From: Lysobacter sp. K5869
GTDB lineage: Bacteria > Pseudomonadota > Gammaproteobacteria > Xanthomonadales > Xanthomonadaceae
Direction of reading: 5' to 3'
Assembly: GCF_018847975.1 (NCBI RefSeq)
Contig: NZ_CP072597.1
Location: 248,001-312,000, forward strand
DNA: 64,000 nucleotides
Positions 41,218 through 48,850 of the stretch are shown here, piece after piece; position 1 is the stretch's first letter, and every line of letters starts with the position of its first letter. Made by a program: the position numbers and the translations under genes. Under the pieces are notes generated by a model. That model worked only from the letters and a program-made list of their open reading frames with translations, was not told the origin of the DNA and searched no databases.

Positions 41218-41907
41218 TCAGCGCTGCGAATCCAGCGCCTCGCCGCTGCGCTGCACGTCCTGCGCCTTCGCGTAGCTCTCGATCAGCAACTGATACGCGG
41301 GGAAGATCTGGGTGTAGACCTGCGCCCACTCGCCGGCGTCGTCGCGGTGCCAGGTCTTCTGCAACTCGGACGCGACCGCGGCGGTGTCCATCGGCACCAC
41401 GCCGGCCTGGACCACGCGCGCCAAGGTGATTTCCTGCGCCATCTTCGAATAAGTGCCCGAAGCGTCGATCACCGCGAACACCTGATAGCCGTCCGCCGCC
41501 GCGGCGATGCTCGGAAACGCCATGCACACGCTGGTGATGGTGCCGGCGACGATCAGCTGGCGGCGGCCGGTGGCTTTCACCGCGGCGACGAAGTCGGGGT
41601 TGTCCCAAGCGTTGATCTCGCCGCGGCGGGCGATGTACTGCGCGTGCGGCGCGTTGGCGTGGATCTCGGGAATCAGCGGGCCGTTCGGCCCCTGCGGCAC
41701 CGAGGCGGTGGTGATCACCGGCAGCTTGGCCAGACTCGCCATCTTCGCCAACGCCGCGGCATGGCGGCGCAGCGTGGTCATCGGCATATCGCCGACGGTC
41801 TGGAACAGGCCGCTTTGGTGGTCGATCAGCAGCATCGCAGCCTGATCGGGGTCGATGCGGGGGATGGCGCCGTCGAAATTGACGGCGCCGTGGGCGTAAG
41901 CGTTCAT
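41218..41907 (-). CDS. YcaC-type cysteine hydrolase (isochorismatase superfamily)
   Basis: 229 residues, closely similar to E. coli YcaC. The catalytic triad is present at the same spacing: Asp29 (LLIDHQSGL), Arg94 (YIARRGEIN) and Cys128 (ITSVCMAFPS); YcaC has Asp19, Arg84 and Cys118. The motifs GPNGPLIPEI and INAWDNPDFV are kept. The true substrate of this subfamily is not established. ATG has GAGGA upstream. It follows the pirin gene on the minus strand after a 306-bp gap; both lie opposite a LysR regulator, as in many genomes where such hydrolase and pirin genes share control. Confidence 0.9.
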   Translation of the reverse strand: MNAYAHGAVNFDGAIPRIDPDQAAMLLIDHQSGLFQTVGDMPMTTLRRHAAALAKMASLAKLPVITTASVPQGPNGPLIPEIHANAPHAQYIARRGEINAWDNPDFVAAVKATGRRQLIVAGTITSVCMAFPSIAAAADGYQVFAVIDASGTYSKMAQEITLARVVQAGVVPMDTAAVASELQKTWHRDDAGEWAQVYTQIFPAYQLLIESYAKAQDVQRSGEALDSQR

Positions 41908-42132
41908 GGCGAATCCTCGAAGAAGCCGGGCGCGGGCGCCCGGCGGGGCGATGCCGGCGGCGGCGCCGCGCGGCGGATGTCGCGCCGGCGCGCGGCCGGC
42001 GCCGACGGTGCGCGGCGCCGGAGCGATCCGGCGCGGCGCGGTTGCATGCGCGCCGAATCGGGTCGGCGCCTTCTGCAACGATGCGGGTTTGCGGCGACGG
42101 CGCTTTCGATCAGCGCCGCGTTCGATCTATTC

Positions 42133-42160
42133 GGCGTTCGACCGGCGCGGCGTTCGACCG
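42133..42160. repeat. Direct repeat GGCGTTCGACCG, two copies 16 bp apart
   Basis: Copies at 42133-42144 and 42149-42160 are identical. They lie just before the palindrome at 42165-42190. They may be part of a control region of the YcaC-type gene. Confidence 0.45.
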
Positions 42161-42164
42161 ATAC

Positions 42165-42190
42165 GGATCGAATCGGCGCCGATCCGATCC
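42165..42190. repeat. 26-bp palindrome with one mismatch
   Basis: Centre ATCGGCGCCGAT (42172-42183) is a perfect 12-bp palindrome; it is extended on both sides by GGATCG and CGATCC after one mismatched base pair. It lies 23 bp past the pirin stop codon. It can act as an mRNA hairpin (no T run) or as a protein site. Confidence 0.5.
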
Positions 42191-42213
42191 AGCGCAGGCC
42201 TGAGCCCGCGCCG

Positions 42214-43080
42214 TCACGACGCGATGCGTCCGAACCGTCCGCTGTCGTAGTCCTCGAACGCTTGCGCGATCTGCGCCTGCGTGTTCATCACGAACGGGCC
42301 GTAACCGACGATGGGCTCGTCGATGGGTTCGCCGCTGAGCACGAGCACCAACGCATCGCTGTCGGCGTCGATCTGCGCATCGGCGCCGTCGCGGTCGAGC
42401 ACGACCAACTGCGCCTCGCGCGCCGCGACGTCGCCGTTGACGCGGATCGCGCCCTTGAGCACGACCAGGGCCAGACTGCGTCCCGCGGCGATGTCCAGGC
42501 GCAGCGCGCCGCCCTGGTTCAAGCGCAGATCCCACACGTCCATCGGCGTGAACGTGCGCGCCGGGCCGCGCTGTCCGCCGAACTCGCCGGCGATCGCGCG
42601 CACGCGGCCGGCCGCGTCGGGCAGATCGATCGACGGAATCTCGGCGTTCAGCAGCGTCTGATACGCGGGCGCCGCCATCTTGTCGCGCGCCGGCAGGTTG
42701 ACCCACAACTGCACCATTTCCAGGGTGCCGCCGGCGCGCGAAAACTCGGGCGCGTGGAATTCCTCGTGCACGATGCCCGCGCCGGCGGTCATCCATTGCA
42801 CGTCGCCCGGGCCGATGCGGCCGCCGGCGCCGCTGGAATCGCGGTGTTCCAGCTCGCCGTCGTAGACGATGGTGACGGTCTCGAAACCGCGGTGCGGGTG
42901 CGAACCGACTCCGCGCCGGCCCGCGGTGGGCTCGAAGCGGTGCGGCCCGGCGTAGTCCAGCAGCAGGAACGGGCTGAGCTGACGCCCGTGCGAGACATAG
43001 GAAAACAGCGAGCGCGCCGGAAACCCGTCGCCGACCCAGTGCGGCCGGGGAGCGCTGTGGACGCCCAGAACCTTCTTCAT
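42214..43080 (-). CDS. Pirin family protein
   Basis: 288 residues from ATG 43080 (AGGAG 6 bp upstream); the ATG at 43086 lies against the ribosome site and is less likely. Two cupin barrels. The N-terminal barrel has the metal-binding pattern SHPHRGFETVTIVY and GAGIVHEEFH. The C-terminal barrel ends MNTQAQIAQAFEDYDSG, as in bacterial pirins of the YhhW/YhaK group, which can act as quercetinases or as sensors. The function here is not known. It is transcribed away from the LysR gene, with 116 bp between the two start codons, and toward the YcaC-type gene. Confidence 0.92.
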   Translation of the reverse strand: MKKVLGVHSAPRPHWVGDGFPARSLFSYVSHGRQLSPFLLLDYAGPHRFEPTAGRRGVGSHPHRGFETVTIVYDGELEHRDSSGAGGRIGPGDVQWMTAGAGIVHEEFHAPEFSRAGGTLEMVQLWVNLPARDKMAAPAYQTLLNAEIPSIDLPDAAGRVRAIAGEFGGQRGPARTFTPMDVWDLRLNQGGALRLDIAAGRSLALVVLKGAIRVNGDVAAREAQLVVLDRDGADAQIDADSDALVLVLSGEPIDEPIVGYGPFVMNTQAQIAQAFEDYDSGRFGRIAS

Positions 43081-43196
43081 GGCCATCTCCTGCCCCGAGG
43101 GGCGCTATTCGATGGCGCCTAGCCTGATCCCGGAACGATGGACGCGGTAGACAGCGGAATTTATCCTCAGAGTCCTACTGGACGAACGATGTCGCC

Positions 43197-44108
43197 ATGC
43201 CCGGGTTCGACCTCAACGACCTCTATTACTACGTCCAGGTCGTCGACCACGGCGGCTTCGCCCCCGCCGGGCGCGCCCTGGGCGAACCCAAATCCAAGCT
43301 CAGCCGGCGCATCGCCCTGCTCGAACAGCGTCTGGGCGTGCGCCTGATCCAGCGCTCGACCCGGCGCTTTTCGGTCACCGAGATCGGCCAGGACTATTAC
43401 CGCCACTGCAAGGCGATGCTGGTCGAAGCCGAGGCGGCGCAGGAGGCGATCGACCTCAGCCGCGCCCAGCCGCGCGGCACCGTGCGCATCAGCGTGCCGG
43501 TGGCGATCCTGCACGCGCGCATCGGCGCGATGCTGGCCGACTTCATGGCCGAGCATCCCCAGGTGACGCTGCTGCTGGAGGCCACCAACCGCCGCGTCGA
43601 CGTGATCGGCGAAGGCCTCGACGTGGCGATCCGGGTGCGCCCGCCGCCGCTGGAGGACAGCGATCTGGCGGTGCGCGTGCTCGGCGCCCGGCGCTGGGTC
43701 CTGGCGGCGAGCCCGGCGCTGTTCGAGCGCCACCCGCGACCGCGCGCGCCGGCCGATCTGTCCGACTGCCCCACCCTCGACCTCGGCCCGGCTCAGCCGG
43801 ACCACAGCTGGCAGTTGTCCGGCCCGGACGGGGCGGCCGCGCAGATCCACCACCGCCCGCGCCTGGTCAGCGACGACATGACCGCGCTGCGCATGGCCGC
43901 GGTGGCCGGCGTCGGCATCGCCATGCTGCCGGCGATGGTAATCGCCGAAGAACTCGCCGACGGCCGCCTGCAACGCTTGTTGCCGGATTGGCAACCGCGG
44001 CCGGGGTTGATCCACGCGGTGTTCCCCTCGCGCCGCGGGCTGCTGCCGTCGGTGCGCCTGCTGATCGACTACCTCGCGCGGCGGTTCGAGGAACTGCGCG
44101 AAGATTGA
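43197..44108 (+). CDS. LysR-family transcriptional regulator
   Basis: 303 residues. Helix-turn-helix at 1-60 (LYYYVQVVDHGGFAPAGRAL, then SKLSRRIALLEQRLGVRLI) and an effector-binding domain (TVRISVPVAILHARIGAM, GEGLDVAIRVRPP). It belongs to the subgroup near YafC/AaeR-type regulators that often lie opposite pirin and isochorismatase genes. It likely controls the divergent pirin and YcaC-type genes. A small dyad GTCC-TACT-GGAC (43172-43183) sits 14 bp before the start. The inducer is unknown. Confidence 0.92.
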   Translation: MPGFDLNDLYYYVQVVDHGGFAPAGRALGEPKSKLSRRIALLEQRLGVRLIQRSTRRFSVTEIGQDYYRHCKAMLVEAEAAQEAIDLSRAQPRGTVRISVPVAILHARIGAMLADFMAEHPQVTLLLEATNRRVDVIGEGLDVAIRVRPPPLEDSDLAVRVLGARRWVLAASPALFERHPRPRAPADLSDCPTLDLGPAQPDHSWQLSGPDGAAAQIHHRPRLVSDDMTALRMAAVAGVGIAMLPAMVIAEELADGRLQRLLPDWQPRPGLIHAVFPSRRGLLPSVRLLIDYLARRFEELRED

Positions 44109-44213
44109 CCGCGCGGCGGCGCCGGCCCGCGTCCGCCGAAACCGGGCCGCGACGCTGTCGATCCGCGCCCTCCCCGTTCGTCGTTCGGATATCTCCCCCA
44201 GGATCGCCCGCGC

Positions 44214-45458
44214 ATGAACACCCCCGCCGTTGCACAAACGCTGGATCGCAATTGGTCCCTGGTCGCCGCCGGCGCCGTGCTCGGCTGCGTCGCCGTCGGC
44301 GCGGTGTTCTCGCTGGCGGTGCTGCTGGGGCCGATGGGCGCGGCGACCGGTTGGTCGCGCGCCGGCCTGTCGGGGGCGATGACCCTGGCCTTCCTCAGCA
44401 TGGGCGTGGCCGGCTTCGGTTGGGGCCTGCTCAGCGACCGCATCGGCCCGCGCGCGGTCGCCCTGGCCGGCGCGCTGCTGCTCGGGCTGGCCTGCGTGCT
44501 GGCCAGCCGCGCGACCAGCCTGCTGCAGTTCCAGCTCAGCTACGGCGTGCTGCTCGGCGTGGCCGCGGCGGCGTTCTTCGCGCCGGTGATCGCCGCCACC
44601 GCGGCCTCGTTCGAGCGCCGCCGCAACCTCGCCATCTCGCTGGTGTCCGCCGGCGTCGGCGTCGCGCCGATGACGCTGTCGCCGTTGGTGGCGTGGCTGA
44701 TCAGCCACTACGACTGGCGCACCACCTTGTTGATCGTCGGCGTGTTGGCCTGGGCGCTGACCTTGCCCGCGGTGTGGTTCGTGCGCGCGGCCCCCGCCGC
44801 GGCGCACGCCGCCGCGCCGGCGCCAACCGACAGCGGCGCGCCGCCGGCGACGATGGCGCGGGCGCTGCGCTCGCGCGCTTTCATCGTGCTGGGGCTGGCC
44901 TACTTCGCCTGCTGCGCCGCGCATTCCGGGCCGATCTTCCACACCGTCAGCTACGCCATCGGCTGCGGCCTGCCGGTGACCGCGGCGGTGACCATCTACA
45001 GCATGGAAGGCGCCGCCGGCCTCGGCGGACGCCTGCTGTTCGGCACGCTCGCCGACCGCTTCGGCGCCAAGCCCGTCCTCGTCGCCGGCTTGTTCGTGCA
45101 AGGGCTCGCCGCGGTGAGCTATCTGGCGGTGAACCAGCTCGACGGTTTCTATGCCGTGGCGATCGTGTTCGGCATGGCCTACGGCGGCACCATGCCGCTC
45201 TACGCCTCGCTCGCCCGCGACGCGTTCGACCCGCGCATCCTCGGCGGCGTGCTCGGCGCGGCCAGCCTGCTGTCGAGCCTGGGCATGGCGCTGGGGCCGG
45301 TGGTCGGCGGCTGGCTCTACGACCGCTACGGCAGCTACACCTGGCTCTACATCGGTTCGATGATGGCGGGCTTGGCGGCGGCGGCGATCGCGCTGGCGTT
45401 TCCGCGCGCGCGGCGCGAGGGTGGCGAGGGCGGGTTGCGGCCGGCGTTGCAGTCGTGA
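44214..45458 (+). CDS. MFS transporter (OFA/monocarboxylate-type)
   Basis: 414 residues, 12 predicted membrane helices with a cytosolic loop rich in Ala/Pro after helix 6. Family marks: FSLAVLLGPMGAATGWSRAG in the first helix pair, the loop-2 motif GWGLLSDRIGPRAV, and GRLLFGTLADRFGAKPV in the second half. This pattern is that of the oxalate/formate or monocarboxylate antiporter-like group, but substrates in it vary widely. It lies 105 bp after the LysR gene on the same strand, so it may be under its influence. Start ATG chosen at the first in-frame position with normal codon use. Confidence 0.9.
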   Translation: MNTPAVAQTLDRNWSLVAAGAVLGCVAVGAVFSLAVLLGPMGAATGWSRAGLSGAMTLAFLSMGVAGFGWGLLSDRIGPRAVALAGALLLGLACVLASRATSLLQFQLSYGVLLGVAAAAFFAPVIAATAASFERRRNLAISLVSAGVGVAPMTLSPLVAWLISHYDWRTTLLIVGVLAWALTLPAVWFVRAAPAAAHAAAPAPTDSGAPPATMARALRSRAFIVLGLAYFACCAAHSGPIFHTVSYAIGCGLPVTAAVTIYSMEGAAGLGGRLLFGTLADRFGAKPVLVAGLFVQGLAAVSYLAVNQLDGFYAVAIVFGMAYGGTMPLYASLARDAFDPRILGGVLGAASLLSSLGMALGPVVGGWLYDRYGSYTWLYIGSMMAGLAAAAIALAFPRARREGGEGGLRPALQS

Positions 45459-45467
45459 GCGGCCGAT

Positions 45468-45500
45468 CCGCCCCGACGCCGCGATGCGGGGTCGGGGCGG
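45468..45500. terminator. Hairpin between convergent MFS and binding-protein genes
   Basis: Perfect 10-bp arms CCGCCCCGAC and GTCGGGGCGG with a 13-nt loop, placed between two convergent genes. There is no T run on either side, so it is a likely but not certain bidirectional terminator. Confidence 0.5.
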
Positions 45501-45524
45501 CCGGTTCGACGATGCGCGTCGGGC

Positions 45525-46832
45525 TCAGTTGATGCAGTTGTTGATCGCCGTGGACAACAGCGCCCGAAACACCGCGTTGCCGTCCAGATAGGCGTAACCC
45601 GGCGGCAGCGCCACCCGCGTATCCGTGAAGTTCGGACGCAGGAACTGGCGCACCAGATTGCGCAACGGCAGTGCCTTGCTCCCATTGCCGGAGTAGTACG
45701 CGTTGATGTAATTCACTCCGACGATGGGATAGGCCATCGTCACTGGCGCCGACGGCGCAATCGTGCGCAAGCAGTTGCGCATGGCGGTGGTGAGCGCGCC
45801 CGGCGCATCGCCGATCGTGCCGTTGTCCAGCACCTTGCCGGCCAACAAACTGGCCGGCGGGATGTTCGGCGGCGTCAGCATCGCCGGGTCGTAGCCGTTC
45901 ACCCGCGCATACATCGCGCCCTGCGCCAGGGTTTCGCCGATACCGGCGTAGCTCAGCGCACCGACGGTCTGACGCACCTTGCTCACCGCCATGTCCTCGC
46001 TGAGCTGCGCGGAAACCGCCGCGTAGCGCTGCAGCGCGCTGCCGACAGCGACGACGAAGTCGGCGTTCTGGCGGAACTGATCGGCCGGAAAGCCGAAGCG
46101 GCCGTTGCAATTGGCCTGCAGATAGCCCGACAACGCAAAACCCGCCCCGCTGCCGGCGCTGGAGTAGACGATAGTGATCGGCCGCGGATAAGGCAGTTCC
46201 AGGCCCAGACGCGAATCGCTCCAATCGACAATGTCGCCGCCGAACACCCGGCACACGCTCTCCGTGTTCAAGCCCAACCCAGGCGGCAGTCCGTTGCCGT
46301 CTTTGTAGATCACCGCGATGGCCTGAGCCAGCACCGGGATCTGCACCACGGCGCCGCGTTCGGCCTGCAAGTTCGTCAGGAAGGTCTCGTAGTCCGAGTA
46401 CGAGAACGGCGCATCGCTGCCGATGAAGTCCGGCCGCGCCGACAGCGCGGTGAAGCCGGCCACACCGTTCGGCGCGCAGTCGCCGCCGGCCTGCGCCGTT
46501 CCCTGCGCGACGAATATTTTCTTGCCGAACACGGTGCCGCTGCGGCAGTACGACACCGCATCGGCGGGATAGCGGATGTGGAAATCGGCGAAGACCGGCA
46601 CGCGCGTACCTTGCATGTTGCCGAGTTCGGCAATGGCGTAGGTCCTGAACGGAACGGCGATGGCGCGGTCGCGCGAAAGCCGCGCGACCGGCGTGGTCTC
46701 CAGATAACGATCGCCGACATACGCCGCAGCCGGCGAATCGGCGCCGCCGCCGTACAGATCGACCGCGGCGGCAGGGCCGCTGGCGGCGGCGAGCAAGGCG
46801 AGCAAGCACGAAGCGAGAGAGAAGCGAGGCAC
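45525..46832 (-). CDS. PstS-like periplasmic substrate-binding protein (orphan)
   Basis: 435 residues from a GTG start (AAGGAG 8 bp upstream). Signal peptide LASCLLALLAAASGPAAA. The binding-protein fold of the phosphate family is seen in DFIGSDAPFSY, VQIPVLAQAIAVIYKDG, CRVFGGDIVDWSD, the phosphate-loop-like YSSAGSGAGFALSGYL and AYPIVGVNYINAYY. It is longer than PstS, and no transporter genes (pstCAB) are next to it. Such orphan proteins in related bacteria can be secreted or surface-exposed. Phosphate binding is likely but not certain. Confidence 0.82.
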   Translation of the reverse strand: MPRFSLASCLLALLAAASGPAAAVDLYGGGADSPAAAYVGDRYLETTPVARLSRDRAIAVPFRTYAIAELGNMQGTRVPVFADFHIRYPADAVSYCRSGTVFGKKIFVAQGTAQAGGDCAPNGVAGFTALSARPDFIGSDAPFSYSDYETFLTNLQAERGAVVQIPVLAQAIAVIYKDGNGLPPGLGLNTESVCRVFGGDIVDWSDSRLGLELPYPRPITIVYSSAGSGAGFALSGYLQANCNGRFGFPADQFRQNADFVVAVGSALQRYAAVSAQLSEDMAVSKVRQTVGALSYAGIGETLAQGAMYARVNGYDPAMLTPPNIPPASLLAGKVLDNGTIGDAPGALTTAMRNCLRTIAPSAPVTMAYPIVGVNYINAYYSGNGSKALPLRNLVRQFLRPNFTDTRVALPPGYAYLDGNAVFRALLSTAINNCIN

Positions 46833-47237
46833 GGGACGTCTCCTTGTGAATGGCAGGTCGATCCGATCGAGTGAGTGCGTCGATGCGATGCGCCGCGCTC
46901 GGCGCGGGCGCTTCCACCCTGAGCCCCGCAGATGCCAACCCGGCGACCGCCGTGCGCCGCCGCGGTGACAGCCGCGCGGGCCTTGCGCGACGAGTCTCGC
47001 GCGCGCGGGCCCGCCCCGTTCGCGAAGGTTTTGTGTCGAAAGCGCCGCGACGGCGGCGAAGATGACAGCGGCGGCATGCGCGCCGTCACACCGCGACGCG
47101 GCGATTCCCGGCGCGCGCTGCGACCGCGCAGAACTGTCATCCGAGCGCTGCGCGAGTTCCCGCGCGACCGATCGCGCGCGCGAGACGGACCGCGATGTGC
47201 GGCTCGGGCCGGTCGTGCGCCCGGCCCGATGCGAGAC
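46833..47237. other. Intergenic region before the binding-protein gene
   Basis: 405 bp without a supported gene on either strand; the open frames here look like GC-driven noise. It should contain the promoter of the binding-protein gene and the end of the efflux operon; no clear element is seen. Confidence 0.5.
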
Positions 47238-47612
47238 TCAGTTCGCGGCGCGATCCGCCGCCGCGTCCAACTCGCAGGTGCGCGGCCGCACCCACACGTC
47301 CTGGCCCGCGCGCAGCGTCGCGCCCGCCGGCACCGCGAACGCCTGCCGGTACGCCGGCACGCGGCCGACCCGGAACGCGACCACCGCGGCGGCCGCCTCG
47401 TGGCCGGACAGGCAACTGCGGTCGACGCTGTCCTGCAACTCGCCGGCCGGCATCACCACCAGCACCGGCTTGCGCCACCACGACGAGAACGCGCCGTCGC
47501 GCGGCGCCGACACGCAGCCGGCCAACACCGCCGCGCACAGCGCCAGATACAAGGCGTCCCACGCCAGCCCGCGCGACGCCAGCGCATCCACCCGGCGGCG
47601 GCGCCCGCTCAC
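47238..47612 (-). CDS. Small putative lipoprotein coupled to the efflux operon
   Basis: 124 residues from a GTG that overlaps the stop of the efflux channel gene (GTGA), so translation is probably coupled. An Arg-rich start precedes a hydrophobic stretch and a lipobox LAGC with Cys33. The rest (FSSWWRKPVLVVMPAGELQD, then a paired SCLSG and RTCEL) has no recognised family. It is the last gene of the operon after adaptor, pump and channel genes. A periplasmic accessory role such as metal binding is a guess. An alternative GTG at 47591 would shorten the n-region. Confidence 0.65.
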   Translation of the reverse strand: MSGRRRRVDALASRGLAWDALYLALCAAVLAGCVSAPRDGAFSSWWRKPVLVVMPAGELQDSVDRSCLSGHEAAAAVVAFRVGRVPAYRQAFAVPAGATLRAGQDVWVRPRTCELDAAADRAAN

Positions 47613-48850
47613 GGCCGCGCCTGCGCGAAGTCGCCCAGCGCGGCCTGCAGGCGCAGCTGCGCTTCCATCAAGTTCGCGGTGAGCTCGTCGCGGCTGAGCG
47701 TGGTTTCGTAACGCACGCGGGTGGCGTCGAGCAGTTCCAGCACCGTGCTGCGGCCGAGCCGGTACGCGTCGTCGGCCATCTGCTGCAGCTGCGGCAGGCG
47801 CGGTGCCAGTTGTTGCTCGAACCGCGCCAACGCGGCGCCGCGCTGTTGCACCTGGGCGCGGTAGCGTTCGATGTCGGCGCTCGACTGCGCTTCGGCCAGA
47901 GTGCGCTGCAGACTCGCCGATTCGGCTTCCGCGCGCGCTTGCTGGTACGCGCCGCGGCGCGTGTCGAACAACGGCACTTCGATCTCGAAACCGAGCGAAT
48001 AGGTCTTGCCGTACGGCGCCACGGTCCAGAACTGGCCGCCGCTGAGCGAGACATTCGGCAAGCGGTCCCGGCGCGCGGCGGTTACCCGCGCCAGCGCCGC
48101 GGCTTCTTCCTTGCGCGAGGCGATCACCGCCGGGCTGTCGGGGGCGACGGCCGGCGGCGGCTCGACCGCCGGCAACGGCCGCAGCTCGCCCGCGCCGTGC
48201 GGACGCCAACCGGGAAAGCCGAGCAGGCCCGCGAGCTGGCCCTGCCGGTCGGTGAGATCGGCTTCGGCCTCGGCGAGCTTGGTGCGCCAATCGGCCAGTT
48301 CGACATCCACGCGCAGCAAGTCGTAGCGGCTGGCCATGCCGGCGGATTGGCGCCCGGCGACGATGCCGCGCAACCGGTCCAGATCGGCCATGCCCTGCTC
48401 CAGCGCCGCGCGCTTGCGCTGCGCTTGCAACAACTCGACATAAGCGCTGCCCGCGTCGGCGGTGAGATCGTTGGTCGTCGCGGTCAAGCGGCTGCGCGCG
48501 GCGTCCACGCCGAGATCGGCGGCGCGGATGCGCGAGGAGCGCTGGCCCGGCAACAGAATCGGCTGCTGCACCGACCACTGCTTGGCGACCTTGCTGGAGA
48601 AGTTGGTCAACTCGCCCGGCTGGCGCGCGCGCTCGAAGCTCAGCGTCGGATTGGGATAAGCGCCGGCGGTGGCGCGCGCGGCCTGCGCCAGCGCGATCTG
48701 CTTGCGCTCCAGCTCCAGGCGCGGACTCGCGCCGCGCGCCAGGGTCAGCACCGTCGGCAGATCCACCGACTCGGGCGGCGGCTCGGCCGCCGTCGCCGGC
48801 AGCGCGGCGGCGGCGATCATCATCGCGCTCAAAACGAATCGCCACTTCAT
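47609..48850 (-). CDS. TolC-family outer-membrane efflux channel (CzcC-like)
   Basis: 413 residues. Signal peptide SAMMIAAAALPATAAE. Two long helical hairpin repeats of the outer-membrane efflux family (DLPTVLTLARGASPRLELER; ADIERYRAQVQQRGAALARF and YRLGRSTVLELLDATRVRYE). It forms the outer-membrane exit of the RND pump encoded just upstream. Its ATG overlaps the TGA of the pump gene by 4 bp. The order adaptor-pump-channel differs from the common czcCBA order, with the channel last. Confidence 0.92.
   Translation of the reverse strand: MKWRFVLSAMMIAAAALPATAAEPPPESVDLPTVLTLARGASPRLELERKQIALAQAARATAGAYPNPTLSFERARQPGELTNFSSKVAKQWSVQQPILLPGQRSSRIRAADLGVDAARSRLTATTNDLTADAGSAYVELLQAQRKRAALEQGMADLDRLRGIVAGRQSAGMASRYDLLRVDVELADWRTKLAEAEADLTDRQGQLAGLLGFPGWRPHGAGELRPLPAVEPPPAVAPDSPAVIASRKEEAAALARVTAARRDRLPNVSLSGGQFWTVAPYGKTYSLGFEIEVPLFDTRRGAYQQARAEAESASLQRTLAEAQSSADIERYRAQVQQRGAALARFEQQLAPRLPQLQQMADDAYRLGRSTVLELLDATRVRYETTLSRDELTANLMEAQLRLQAALGDFAQARP

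Larger units (their letters stand above)
41908..42213. other. Intergenic region between the pirin and YcaC-type genes
   Basis: 306 bp without a gene. It holds a 12-bp direct repeat and a near-perfect palindrome, listed below. Confidence 0.5.

Noticed and set aside
46932..47711. Plus-strand open frames of 200-260 codons near the binding-protein and efflux genes
   Set aside because: Arg/Ala/Pro-rich products without features, overlapping coupled genes on the other strand.
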